A DNA stretch of 64,000 nucleotides from assembly GCF_002844375.1 (NCBI RefSeq), contig NZ_CP024199.1, forward strand, positions 1,376,001 to 1,440,000, read 5' to 3'. The notes beneath the pieces were generated by a model that had not been told where the DNA came from, did no database searches, and saw only the letters and a program-made list of their open reading frames with translations. The DNA comes from Thalassospira marina (GTDB lineage: Bacteria > Pseudomonadota > Alphaproteobacteria > Rhodospirillales > Thalassospiraceae). A program made the translations under genes and the position numbers. Shown here piece by piece: positions 42,637 to 51,037 of this stretch. Position 1 is the stretch's first letter; the number at the start of each line of letters is the position of its first letter.

Positions 42637-43335
42637 TTATGCAGCGTCTTCGGGGATGTCAAAGGGCAGGGTCCGGTTGGTGACCAGCCCCAGGAAATCG
42701 GCCAGGAATTGCAGGAACAGCAGGCAAAAACCAATCGGCAGCGCGCTATAGGGTTTCCAGAGTGCGACACCCCAGACCGTTTCGGAACGCCAGCCACCAT
42801 TGTAGGATTCAATCACCAGTTCGATGCCGTAAAAGCCAAACAGGCCGCTGATAGCCAGACCGAACAGAAGAATGATGACAGCAAGGATTTTGCGGTTGCT
42901 GCGTTTCAGATACATCGGCAGCAGATCGACATTGACGTGCCCGCGGATCATCTGGACATAGGGCAGGCCAACCAAGGTTGCGCCGATCATCAGGAAAATA
43001 ACAGCTTCGGTTTGCCAGACGGTGGAAGCGTTCAACACGTAACGCATGTAAACAAGCTGGCAAATGATCAGCATGGCAATGGTAAACATGGCAGCCGACG
43101 CGGCACCGCATACCTTTGAAAGCATATGCACGCCGTGAATGAAGGCGCCAATCGCGCCGCCTTTGGGCGGGGTTGCCTGACTGCTTCGCGCCGATGTTTC
43201 ATCTGGCAGCGGTTCGATATCAGGGGGCGGCGGAAACGCGGAATTCGAAGATTTGGTCTGCACAATCCGGGTACTCCCGTAGGGTTCGGGCATGTCAATC
43301 GGAAGCGACGGGGAATGGGGGGCGGCGTTGCTCAC
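42637..43335 (-). CDS. matQ: TRAP transporter small permease, probable malonate (DctQ/MatQ)
   Basis: The 232-residue DctQ-family protein has four TM helices from about residue 85 onward (AMFTIAMLIICQLVYMRYVL, then WQTEAVIFLMIGATLVGL, LAVIILLFGLAISGLFGFY and a last one). The family stretch RGHVNVDLL is present. The N-terminal ~80 residues form a Pro/Ser-rich cytoplasmic extension, longer than usual. The start is the GTG at 43335 with AAGGAGG 6 nt upstream. It lies 12 bp before matM. Confidence 0.9.
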   Translation of the reverse strand: MSNAAPHSPSLPIDMPEPYGSTRIVQTKSSNSAFPPPPDIEPLPDETSARSSQATPPKGGAIGAFIHGVHMLSKVCGAASAAMFTIAMLIICQLVYMRYVLNASTVWQTEAVIFLMIGATLVGLPYVQMIRGHVNVDLLPMYLKRSNRKILAVIILLFGLAISGLFGFYGIELVIESYNGGWRSETVWGVALWKPYSALPIGFCLLFLQFLADFLGLVTNRTLPFDIPEDAA

Positions 43336-43371
43336 GCGTGGCCTCCTTATGCAATATTTCTTGTCGGAAAA

Positions 43372-43398
43372 CCGGCGCCGCAAAGGATGCGGCGCCGG
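43372..43398 (-). other. Operon-internal hairpin between matP and matQ
   Basis: The 10-bp perfect stem CCGGCGCCGC/GCGGCGCCGG with a 7-nt loop is followed by GGTTTTCC on the minus strand. It lies just after the matP stop. Such hairpins protect the binding-protein mRNA or partially terminate, so that the binding protein is made in excess. Confidence 0.7.
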
Positions 43399-43405
43399 GA
43401 CAACA

Positions 43406-44413
43406 TCATTTTACCGACAGGGCGAGATCAAGCAGTTCCTGACCACCCGGGGTTTCCTTGACGAATTCGGCATAAGAGGTTTTCTTTGCCAGATCCTGCC
43501 ATTTCTGGAAGTCTTCGTCGGTCAGATCGGCAATCTCAACGCCGTTATCCTTGAAAACCTTAACGCTGGTTTCGTCTTCCTTGCGGCCTTCCGCATCATA
43601 GAATGCTTCGGCTTTTTCGGCAGCAGCAGCAAGGGCTGCTTTCTGTGCGTCGTTCAGGGCGTCATAGCTTTTCTTCGACATCAGAACCGGCTGATACATG
43701 AACCACAGGGCATTGGCTCCTGCCGGGGTGTAGCATTTAACCTGTTCATAGATGCGATAGGAAACGAAGCTGGACGAGCTGGTATTGGTGGCATCAAGAA
43801 CGCCGGTCTGCATCGCCGGATAGATTTCCGAGCTGGGCATTGCCGCGATGGATGCACCGGCACCCTGAAGCATCTGCTCGAAGGATTTGCCAGCCGCGCG
43901 GATCTGAAGGCCCTTTACGTCGTCCGGGGTGCGAATGCAGCCCTTGGTCGAGGCAAAACCACCGGCCAGCCAGCCATGGGCAACCGTGACAACACCGCTG
44001 TCATTGAGGATCTTTTCAAGGCGACCCATGAATTCGGATTTGTTCATGCGGTTGGCGTGATCATGGTTTTTGATCAGGGCCGGCATCAGGGTCAGGTTGA
44101 ATTCAGGGTGGCGGCCACCGGCATAAGCCAGCGGATAGACGATCATGTCAAGCTGGCCACGTTCCATCGGGGTCCACTGTTCTTTGGCTTTGAACAGCGA
44201 GCCGGACGGGAAAATCTGGATTTCCAGATCAACATTGGCGGCTTTGACTTCGTTGGCGATGATTTCAGCAACTTTGTGACGGACGTCGCTGGTGGACCAC
44301 TGGTGGGAAAGTTTCAGCGTGGTTGCCGATGCAATATTGGACATGCCAAAGGCGGTTGCTGCCATTGCGAGGGCGGCCACGGATGCTTTCAAAGACGAGT
44401 TAAAAATCTTCAT
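43406..44413 (-). CDS. matP: TRAP transporter substrate-binding protein, probable malonate (DctP/MatP)
   Basis: The 335-residue periplasmic protein has a Sec signal (KASVAALAMAATAFGMSNIASA) followed by the DctP fold, with GLQIRAAG carrying the Arg that pairs with the substrate carboxylate. Two cysteines are present (KGCIRTP, VKCYTP). The ATG at 44413 is chosen because GGGAGG lies 5 nt upstream; the frame open to 44494 has no RBS. It is the first gene of the operon, divergent from the GntR regulator. Confidence 0.94.
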   Translation of the reverse strand: MKIFNSSLKASVAALAMAATAFGMSNIASATTLKLSHQWSTSDVRHKVAEIIANEVKAANVDLEIQIFPSGSLFKAKEQWTPMERGQLDMIVYPLAYAGGRHPEFNLTLMPALIKNHDHANRMNKSEFMGRLEKILNDSGVVTVAHGWLAGGFASTKGCIRTPDDVKGLQIRAAGKSFEQMLQGAGASIAAMPSSEIYPAMQTGVLDATNTSSSSFVSYRIYEQVKCYTPAGANALWFMYQPVLMSKKSYDALNDAQKAALAAAAEKAEAFYDAEGRKEDETSVKVFKDNGVEIADLTDEDFQKWQDLAKKTSYAEFVKETPGGQELLDLALSVK

Positions 44414-44729
44414 CAAATCCTCCCGGATGAAGCTGCGTTTCGTTAAATCGCATATACGCGTTGTGCGCTTTTTTATTGTGACGTTATTCGCCATGAGGGA
44501 AAGCGTTACAGATTTCTGGCATGCTGTCTATCTGTTTTTGTATACCAGATTGGCCTTTTGCAATGCCACATGGGGAAGGCTGGCTGAAACGCTTATAATC
44601 CCGGTTTTGTGCGCTTTCACATTTCGCAATGCAGCGAAAATCAGTGCATTTTTTGCGCCGAATTTCTTTGAAAGACACCGGAATATATGTTCTGGTATAC
44701 CACGCTTGGGCTTTTATGGAGGGTGCCTT
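44414..44729. promoter_or_regulatory. Divergent mat promoter region with two GTATAC operators
   Basis: Two related sites are seen: TTTTGTATACCAGA at 44536-44549 and TGGTATACCA at 44693-44702, both centred on GTATAC. The second is a perfect 10-bp palindrome about 27 bp from the regulator ATG. They resemble sites bound by FCD-type GntR proteins such as MatR. No coding gene is supported in the region. Confidence 0.7.
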
Positions 44730-45407
44730 ATGGCGCGAAATGGCAAACTGGCAGAAGATCTGGTACAGGCGCTGGAGCGTGATATCGTAACCGGTGTGCT
44801 TCAGCCTGGTGACCGTCTGGATGAACGGGGCCTGAGCGAACGGTTCAATGTATCGCGCACACCCGTACGCGAGGCATTGCAATCCCTGGCCCGAAGCGGG
44901 CTGGTCGCAACATTGCCGCGCCGGGGGACGGTTGTGGCTTCCATTACCGTTGGCGAACTGATCGAAATGTTCGAAGTCATGGCCGAACTTGAAGCCATGT
45001 GTGCCCGCCTTGCCGCACGGCGTATGGCCAAGGCCGATATTGACCGGCTTTTTGAACTTTCCGCCGAATGTGATGCCCTGCGCGGGCAGGTGGATGCCGA
45101 TGCCTATTACGCGGCAAATGTGCGTTTCCACGAAGCCATCTATGCCGGCTGTCGTAATTCCTATCTGGAAAAGCAGACCAAAACGGTGCGCAACCGGCTT
45201 TCGCCCTATCGGCGTTTGCAGTTGCACCGCCCGGGCCGGGTGGAAAAATCCAATAACGAACATGCCGAGATTCTCGATGCGATTGCCAGTGGCAAGGCCG
45301 ATCTGGCAGCCGACCTGATGCGCGCCCACCTTGCCGTGCAGGGCGAAGCCCTGAATGACCTGCTGGCAATGGTGCCGCGTGTGTTTCTCGAACCACTTGC
45401 AAGCTGA
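44730..45407 (+). CDS. matR: GntR family regulator (FCD type), probable MatR
   Basis: The 225-residue protein has an N-terminal winged helix (ERDIVTGVLQPGDRLDERGLSERFNVSRTPVREALQSLARSGLV) and an all-helical FCD effector domain. The likely metal or ligand-binding Asp/His set includes NVRFHEAIY, and NEHAEILDAI carries a second His. It is divergent from matPQM-matA-matB and probably represses them until malonate binds. The ATG at 44730 has GGAGG 7 nt upstream; the earlier open frame overlaps matP and is not used. Confidence 0.9.
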   Translation: MARNGKLAEDLVQALERDIVTGVLQPGDRLDERGLSERFNVSRTPVREALQSLARSGLVATLPRRGTVVASITVGELIEMFEVMAELEAMCARLAARRMAKADIDRLFELSAECDALRGQVDADAYYAANVRFHEAIYAGCRNSYLEKQTKTVRNRLSPYRRLQLHRPGRVEKSNNEHAEILDAIASGKADLAADLMRAHLAVQGEALNDLLAMVPRVFLEPLAS

Positions 45408-45474
45408 CCCGCTCGTTTGGTGTGCTGGCATGTTTTAACGGCGTGTTTGCCTGTGCCCCGGTCGTTGCAGGATC

Positions 45475-45500
45475 AAAAAGCCGCCATCGCGCGGCTTTAA
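45475..45500 (+). terminator. Terminator after the GntR gene
   Basis: The 8-bp stem AAAGCCGC/GCGGCTTT with a 6-nt loop lies about 70 bp after the regulator stop. The T run is within the stem and is short afterwards. Confidence 0.6.
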
Positions 45501-45553
45501 CCTTTGCCAAAAACCGGGCGTGATTTTTACCGGCAGGTGCGTTACAAACTGGC

Positions 45554-46303
45554 ATGGCAAAAAAACGTTTGGATCAGATGCTTGTCGACCGCGGCATGGT
45601 CGAAAGCCTTGCAAAAGCCCAGGCCCATATCATGGCCGGGGATGTGTTTACCCGCGAGCAGCGCCTGGATAAACCCGGCATGCAGGTACGCGATGACATA
45701 TCACTCACCCTGCGCGGGCAACCGCACCCGTGGGTTTCGCGCGGCGGGCTGAAGCTGGAAAAAGGGCTGGTTGAATTTGATATCGATGTCACCGGTTTTA
45801 CCGGCATTGATGTCGGGTCTTCGACCGGCGGCTTTACCGATGTGCTGCTGCATAATGGTGCGACAAAGGTTTACGCCATCGATGTGGGGCAGGGCCAGCT
45901 TGACTGGAAACTGCGTAATGATGACCGTGTCGTGGTAATGGAAAAAACCAATGCCCGCCACGTCACCCAGGAAATGATCCCTGATCCCATCGATATTGTG
46001 GCGTGCGATGCCAGCTTTATTGGCCTGCGCACGGTGTTGCCCGCCAGCATGGAACGGGTAAAACCCGGTGGCTATCTGGTCGCGCTGATCAAACCGCAAT
46101 TTGAAGTTGGCAAGGAACGGGTCGGTAAAAAAGGTGTGGTTCGCGAACCCGAACTGCACCAGGAAGTTTGCGATACCATTTCCGACTGGCTGGCAAACCT
46201 GCCGGGCTGGCGCGTTCTTGGCCTTGCCACCAGCCCGATCACAGGCCCGGAAGGAAATGTTGAATTCCTGATTGGCGGTCGCAAGGATGGTAGCGCGGAT
46301 TAA
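45554..46303 (+). CDS. tlyA: TlyA family rRNA 2'-O-methyltransferase
   Basis: The 249-residue protein has an S4 RNA-binding domain at the N-terminus (KKRLDQMLVDRGMVESLAKAQAHIMAG) and a Rossmann methyltransferase domain with GIDVGSSTGGFTDVLLHNGA for SAM. It is homologous to TlyA, which methylates cytidine 2'-OH in 16S and 23S rRNA. The old name haemolysin is misleading. In most alphaproteobacteria this gene lies next to dxs, but here it is 12.9 kb away. Confidence 0.93.
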   Translation: MAKKRLDQMLVDRGMVESLAKAQAHIMAGDVFTREQRLDKPGMQVRDDISLTLRGQPHPWVSRGGLKLEKGLVEFDIDVTGFTGIDVGSSTGGFTDVLLHNGATKVYAIDVGQGQLDWKLRNDDRVVVMEKTNARHVTQEMIPDPIDIVACDASFIGLRTVLPASMERVKPGGYLVALIKPQFEVGKERVGKKGVVREPELHQEVCDTISDWLANLPGWRVLGLATSPITGPEGNVEFLIGGRKDGSAD

Positions 46304-46331
46304 GGCTGCGCGCTGTTATAGCCCGGAAATC

Positions 46332-46366
46332 AAAAGACCCGCGATTTTGTCGCGGGTCTTTGTTTT
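46332..46366. terminator. Bidirectional terminator after tlyA
   Basis: The 12-bp stem AAAGACCCGCGA/TCGCGGGTCTTT with a 5-nt loop and flanking A and T runs separates tlyA from the convergent TRAP operon. Confidence 0.93.
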
Positions 46367-46389
46367 AGGTGTGAATTTGTGGTCGTTGT

Positions 46390-47943
46390 TTAATGCCCGT
46401 AAACCATATTGGGCAGCCAGGTAACGATACCGGGCAAAAGGATGCACAGGGCAAGGCCCAGCGCCTGCAGGGCCAGGAAAATCAGCGATGATTTGAAGAT
46501 CGTCGCCATCGAGATTTCCGGCGGGCAGACACCCCGGATGTAAAACAGGGCATAACCGAAAGGCGGGCTTAGGAACGACATCTGCATATTGACCAGATAA
46601 AGCACGCCAAACCACAGAACCACATCATCACCGGGAACAGCAGGCAGGCCAAACAGGCCATCAAATGTCAGTGCCTTGACGATCGGTACAAAGATTGGCA
46701 CCGCCAGAAGCAGAATGCCGACCCAGTCAAGAAACATGCCCAGAATAACCAGCAGCACCATCAGCAAAAACAGAATGCCGTATGATGACATGCCGGTGCC
46801 CAGGATCGCCTCGGTAATGAAGGTCTGGCCGCCCTGCAGGATGTAAAAACCCACAAAGATTGACGCGCCAAACATGATCCACAACACCATCGCGGAAGCC
46901 TTGAGCGTACCGATCGAGGCTTCGCGCAGGGCAGTAAGCGAAAAGCGTTTATGCATCATCGCCACGATCACGGCACCAAAGGAGCCAATGCCCGCAGCTT
47001 CGACCGGGGTGGCAACACCGGCAAAAAGCAGGCCCAGCACCAGAAATACCAGAATTAACGGCGCGATCAGATCACGCAGCAGGCCCAGTTTTTCCGCAAA
47101 ACTGATGCGTTCGGAAACGGGAACGGGCGGGCCAAGTTTGGGGTTTTTGATGCTGCGGATAACGACATAGGCAATATACATGCCCGACAGCAAAAGCCCC
47201 GGTACGACCGAACCCAGATAAAGCTCGCCCACGGATTGCTGCGCAACAACAGCATAAAGAATGGCAAGGATGGAGGGCGGAATAAGAATGCCCAGCGTCC
47301 CGCCTGCCATGATCGAGCCAATGGCAATTTCCGGGTCATATTTGCGTTTCAGCATGGCGGGAAGCGCGATGATGCCCATGGTCACAACGGCTGCGCCAAT
47401 AACGCCCACCATGGCCGCCAGAATGGTCGATGCCAGAATGGTTGCCGCCGCAAGACCACCGCTTAGACCGCCCAGCCATTTGTAAACGACATTGAACATT
47501 TCCTCGATCAGGCCGGCACGTTCCAGCATGGATGCCATGAAAATGAAAAGCGGAATGGCGGCGAGGTCGGAATTGGTCATCATCGGGAAGATACGACCGG
47601 GAATGATGTTTAACATGGTGGAATCCCCCACCAGATAAATAAACACCACTCCCAGCCCGCCCGTGACAAAGGCCAGCGGCAAACCCATCATCAAAACGAT
47701 GACCAGCGACCCAAACATGATCCAGGTCAGTGTGCTGATATCGACATTGGCCAGGATACCGGCAGAGCGGAACAAAAAGACCTCGTCGCCCCACGGGTCA
47801 TAAAACAGGATATTGATGATCTCGACGGCCAGCACAAAGACGGCAATGATCGAGGCGATGATCAGAAGCCAGGTGCCAAAACGGCCGACAGCCGTGTTTT
47901 TGGGGCCGCGCGCGGGGACGGATGAAGTTGCTGGCGATGTCAT
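46390..47943 (-). CDS. TRAP transporter large permease
   Basis: The 517-residue DctM-family protein is longer than the common 430, as in the FcbT3-like branch for mannitol/chloroaromatic and 2-oxo acids. The motif GSIMAGGTLGILIPPSILAILY and about 13 TM helices are seen. Its ATG overlaps the small subunit stop (ATGA), so translation is coupled. The substrate is unknown; the binding-protein type suggests a monocarboxylate or 2-oxo acid. Confidence 0.93.
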   Translation of the reverse strand: MTSPATSSVPARGPKNTAVGRFGTWLLIIASIIAVFVLAVEIINILFYDPWGDEVFLFRSAGILANVDISTLTWIMFGSLVIVLMMGLPLAFVTGGLGVVFIYLVGDSTMLNIIPGRIFPMMTNSDLAAIPLFIFMASMLERAGLIEEMFNVVYKWLGGLSGGLAAATILASTILAAMVGVIGAAVVTMGIIALPAMLKRKYDPEIAIGSIMAGGTLGILIPPSILAILYAVVAQQSVGELYLGSVVPGLLLSGMYIAYVVIRSIKNPKLGPPVPVSERISFAEKLGLLRDLIAPLILVFLVLGLLFAGVATPVEAAGIGSFGAVIVAMMHKRFSLTALREASIGTLKASAMVLWIMFGASIFVGFYILQGGQTFITEAILGTGMSSYGILFLLMVLLVILGMFLDWVGILLLAVPIFVPIVKALTFDGLFGLPAVPGDDVVLWFGVLYLVNMQMSFLSPPFGYALFYIRGVCPPEISMATIFKSSLIFLALQALGLALCILLPGIVTWLPNMVYGH

Positions 47944-48644
47944 CTTGCGCCCTCCTTGCCCATTTCAATGAACAGCATGATGTCCTTGATCAGCTTGGAC
48001 AGTCCGGCCAGCAGGATTAAAACCGCACCCAGCAGCATCATGCCTTTGACCGGCCAGTATTGAATGCCCCAGGTTTCCACCGTGGTTTCCCCCATGTCAT
48101 AGGAATCGGTGAAGAACCGGAAGGACGTGCCTGCCAGTGCAAGGGCGAAAATGAAAAAGAAAATCGATGTAAACACATCCATGCCAACCCGCCCGCGATC
48201 AGGCAGCAGGTTATAGACAATATCGACCCGCACATGGGCGCCGTGCAGCATGGCATAGGCCCCGGCCAGCAGATATTGCATGCCAAATAACAGGAAGGAT
48301 GCTTCATGCACCCAGATGGTAGGCATATTGAACAGATAGCGCATCACCACTTCAAAGAAGTAGAAAATCACGGTGTTGATCGTCCAGAATGCGATGAACA
48401 ACCCGGACTTTTCACTGATACAGTCGATGATGCGGGTAACGATATTGCCCTTGATCCCGTAACGGATCAGCGGGTCTTCTTCGGCCAGTAGCTCCGCTGC
48501 CGGATCTTCCTGGTCCGGTTTTGGGGCTGCATTTTTTGATGTGTGGTTTTCCCACGCAATCATGATCAGGGGCATGACGGCCAGCCACCCCCAATACAGC
48601 CAGTGCGGCATGACAAAGCCGAAACCTTCTTCAAGGCCAGACAT
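47940..48644 (-). CDS. TRAP transporter small permease
   Basis: The 234-residue DctQ-family protein has a TM helix at about 14-35, an acidic loop (EDPAAELLAEEDPLIRY) and four more helices. HGAHVRVDIVYNLL is the usual DctQ core. The ATG at 48644 is preferred because GGGAGGAA lies 6 nt upstream; a start six codons earlier would overlap that site. It is the middle gene of the operon. Confidence 0.9.
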   Translation of the reverse strand: MSGLEEGFGFVMPHWLYWGWLAVMPLIMIAWENHTSKNAAPKPDQEDPAAELLAEEDPLIRYGIKGNIVTRIIDCISEKSGLFIAFWTINTVIFYFFEVVMRYLFNMPTIWVHEASFLLFGMQYLLAGAYAMLHGAHVRVDIVYNLLPDRGRVGMDVFTSIFFFIFALALAGTSFRFFTDSYDMGETTVETWGIQYWPVKGMMLLGAVLILLAGLSKLIKDIMLFIEMGKEGAR

Positions 48645-48668
48645 TCTATTCCTCCCACGCAAAAAGAA

Positions 48669-48713
48669 ACCGGGGGCAGGGCAGGCCGGTGAACCCGGCG
48701 CAATGCCCCCGGT
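48669..48713 (-). other. Operon-internal hairpin after the TRAP binding-protein gene
   Basis: The stem ACCGGGGGCA/TGCCCCCGGT (10 bp) encloses a shorter hairpin and is followed on the minus strand by TTTCTTTTT. It is placed exactly as the hairpin after matP. Confidence 0.7.
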
Positions 48714-48722
48714 ATCACCAGA

Positions 48723-49838
48723 TCAGAGCGACTGGCCCTTGATGTCGTCGGGCGAGATATAGCCGACAATGTCATTCATCATGTAATCAAGCTGCAGCTT
48801 GAAAATCGCCTTGGCATCGTCGTTTTTATTGGCCCAGCGATACCAGACAGGAATGGCCGCACGGCGGAATTCCTGCATGTCTTCGGCGCTGAGACGCGAA
48901 ACCTTGGACCCGGCCTGTTTGAATTTTTCCAGGGCTTCGACATTGCGTTTCTGGATGGTGACATAGTGATGCAGCGAATAGGCATGAACCTGGTCTTCGA
49001 CCAGTTGTTTCATCGGATCGGGAAGCTGCGTCCAGGCGCGCATATTGACGGTAAGGTCCATCAGGTCAACCGGCTGATAAACTGACATCACGCCCGGGGG
49101 GCCAAACAGGATGTTGTTGGTGACCTGGGCAAAACCAAGATCCCAGTTCACAGCCGGGCCAACATAATCGGCGGCATCAATGGTGCCTTTTTCAAGGGCG
49201 GGGAAAATGTCCGACCCTGGCAGGCTGACGGTGGAAACGCCAAACTGTTCAAATACTTCGGCAACCATGCCCCCGGGCAGGCGGATTTTCATGCCTTTCA
49301 GGTCGGCAAGGCTGTTTACCGGCTTTTTGGAATGGATGATGTTGGCGTCATGGTGGATCGGCCCGACATAGAACATGCCGTATTTTTTATAGATCTCGCG
49401 GGTTTTTTCCAGCATGCCAAGACCATAGAACATGGTGTCCCATTGCGCGGGCTGGTCCGGCCCGGCCGGATAGGATGACAAAAATACCGATGCCGGAATT
49501 TTCCCCGACCAATACAGGGTAAAGGGGTTCATGGCCTGCAAAACGCCGGTACGGACTGAATCAAACAGGGCATTGTTATCCGCCGCAACGGCCTTGGCCG
49601 GGAAGGGCTTGAAGGTCAGCTCGCCGCTGCTTTTTTCGGCCATGTTGTTACACCATTCCTCAAACAGGGTGTAACCCACAGTCCCGGCATCCCACACCGA
49701 CTGGATCTTCCAGGTGGTGCCAGCCGCCAGTGCCTTGGTGGAAATAAAGGGTGCGCTAACAGCGGCCCCCGCCGCTGCCAGTGTGGTGGTACGCAGAAAA
49801 TTCCGGCGGTCCATGCCGGTTTTGGTTACGTCACTCAT
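48723..49838 (-). CDS. TRAP transporter substrate-binding protein (Tat-exported)
   Basis: The 371-residue DctP-family protein begins with a twin-arginine signal (DRRNFLRTTTLAAAGAAVSAPFISTKALA), so it is exported folded. The mature part is of the FcbT1/TakP kind (WDAGTVGYTLFEEWCNNMAEKSSG, GMKIRLPGGMVAEVFEQFGVST). That branch binds 2-oxo monocarboxylates or related acids. The ATG at 49838 has GGGAGG 6 nt upstream; an open frame to 49988 lacks signal features. It is followed by the small and large permease genes. Confidence 0.92.
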   Translation of the reverse strand: MSDVTKTGMDRRNFLRTTTLAAAGAAVSAPFISTKALAAGTTWKIQSVWDAGTVGYTLFEEWCNNMAEKSSGELTFKPFPAKAVAADNNALFDSVRTGVLQAMNPFTLYWSGKIPASVFLSSYPAGPDQPAQWDTMFYGLGMLEKTREIYKKYGMFYVGPIHHDANIIHSKKPVNSLADLKGMKIRLPGGMVAEVFEQFGVSTVSLPGSDIFPALEKGTIDAADYVGPAVNWDLGFAQVTNNILFGPPGVMSVYQPVDLMDLTVNMRAWTQLPDPMKQLVEDQVHAYSLHHYVTIQKRNVEALEKFKQAGSKVSRLSAEDMQEFRRAAIPVWYRWANKNDDAKAIFKLQLDYMMNDIVGYISPDDIKGQSL

Positions 49839-50014
49839 CAGTTTCCTCCCTTCGAGGTAATGGACGCATGCCGTGTTTTTATTGTTCGGTCGGCGTCCGG
49901 GGTGAAACGGCGCGGCTTGCGCCATTTCGCATTCTTTGGTGGGCAGTCTCCCATTTCTTTGGGCGGTGCAGGCGCCTGTGGCAGCCATGCTTTATGCGTG
50001 TTGAAAATGCTGTT

Positions 50015-50437
50015 TCAGATCGATGCCAGAAAATGGTCAATCCCCGCCTGGGCGCAGTCCATATCCTGTTGCGGTGTGCCCGAACTCAGGCCAATACCGC
50101 CAACCACTTCGCCATCAACAATAACGGGCAGGCCACCCCCAACAATCGAAAGCCTGCCGCCAACCTCGGTATGGATGCCAAAGGCAAGGCTGCCAGGCTG
50201 GGCGGCGGCGTTATATTCGTGTGTTGCCTTGCGTGCGGCAGCGGCCGTAAAGGCCTTGTCCTGCGCAACAACCGTGCTGGTTACTTTGCCGCCATCCATG
50301 CGTTCAAACGCAATTAATGTGCCCGATTCATCGGTAATGGCGATGCACATGGGGATGCCAATTTCGGTGGCTCTGGCCCGGGCGCCATCAATCAGAATTT
50401 TGGCATCATCAATGGAAAGGCGTTTGATCGTCAGCAT
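50015..50437 (-). CDS. GlcG/HbpS family protein
   Basis: The 140-residue protein matches the GlcG/HbpS (DUF336) family: LSIDDAKILIDGARARATEIGIPMCIAITDESGTLIAFERMDG, then LPVIVDGEVVGGIGLSSGTPQQDMDCAQAGI. Members bind haem or act in glycolate and aromatic-compound operons without a settled reaction. It lies 176 bp upstream of the Tat-exported TRAP binding protein on the same strand, so it may belong with that uptake system. A GGAG site precedes the ATG. Confidence 0.88.
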   Translation of the reverse strand: MLTIKRLSIDDAKILIDGARARATEIGIPMCIAITDESGTLIAFERMDGGKVTSTVVAQDKAFTAAAARKATHEYNAAAQPGSLAFGIHTEVGGRLSIVGGGLPVIVDGEVVGGIGLSSGTPQQDMDCAQAGIDHFLASI

Positions 50438-50852
50438 GAAGGCTCCGTTTATTCAAAGGCAAAAAAGGGGGACGAAAACAGGGGCAGCAGCCTGTGGTGA
50501 AACCGCCAAAAACCGGGCTTGCGAGCGGATAGGGCATTTACAATATGGCCGCACAAAAACATTCCGGTCTGCACGGCAAGGTGCCGTTCCGCGTGGTGAT
50601 TGGCTTTTCGCCTCCCTGAATCTGGTGCTGGTCGGGAATTTCATGTTTCAACCCTGACGCAACCAACTTGTTTATCAAATTCTATTTGAAGGTCTTTCGC
50701 GGAAGCAAATGTTTTAAATTTGCTTTTCACATCGTGGAAAGACGACGACCGCACGCATGCCGCTGCACGATGGAAAATCGCACCGGGATCGATATTAAGA
50801 TGCTGAATAATTTGAAGTTTTCAGGTCTTTCTGCCCAATGGGCACCAATAAA

Positions 50853-50936
50853 TCACGAAACCTGCGTTTCGCGGCCAAGTGCCGAAATCGCACTTGGCGC
50901 GAGTTCGAGCAAGGCGGGTGTGGCTTCATCGCGAAG
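50853..50936 (-). pseudogene. Relic of a LysR gene C-terminus
   Basis: On the minus strand the frame LRDEATPALLELAPSAISAL then GRETQVS and a stop reads much like the C-terminus of the intact LysR gene at 56195 (IRDQATPALRELALSAISAL). At the DNA level about 59 bp (50877-50935 with 56234-56292) are about 86% identical. No upstream LysR sequence remains, so this is a fragment. Both copies have the same orientation and flank the autotransporter gene. Confidence 0.7.
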
Positions 50937-50943
50937 TGGCACG

Positions 50944-51000
50944 TTTCCCGTCGCCAGGCCCGATCCGCAAGTTTGGAAGCGGGTTTAAGGCGACGGGAAA
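50944..51000. repeat. 12-bp-arm inverted repeat
   Basis: TTTCCCGTCGCC and GGCGACGGGAAA are perfect complements separated by 33 bp with further inner pairing. There is no T run after either arm, so a terminator is unlikely. The repeat adjoins the LysR relic and lies 38 bp beyond the autotransporter stop. Confidence 0.65.
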
Positions 51001-51037
51001 TGCATAGTGTTTTGATCAGGTGCCAGATGTGTTCAGA

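Larger units (their letters stand above)
50438..51037. other. Non-coding region with a LysR relic and an inverted repeat
   Basis: This 600-bp stretch between the GlcG-like gene and the autotransporter has no intact gene. It contains a LysR C-terminal relic at 50853-50936 and a 12-bp-arm inverted repeat at 50944-51000. The remaining part likely includes the promoter of the GlcG-like gene. Confidence 0.6.

Noticed and set aside
50944..51000. Rho-independent terminator of the autotransporter
   Set aside because: The arms are strong, but the loop is 33 nt and no T run follows, so it is reported as an inverted repeat instead.
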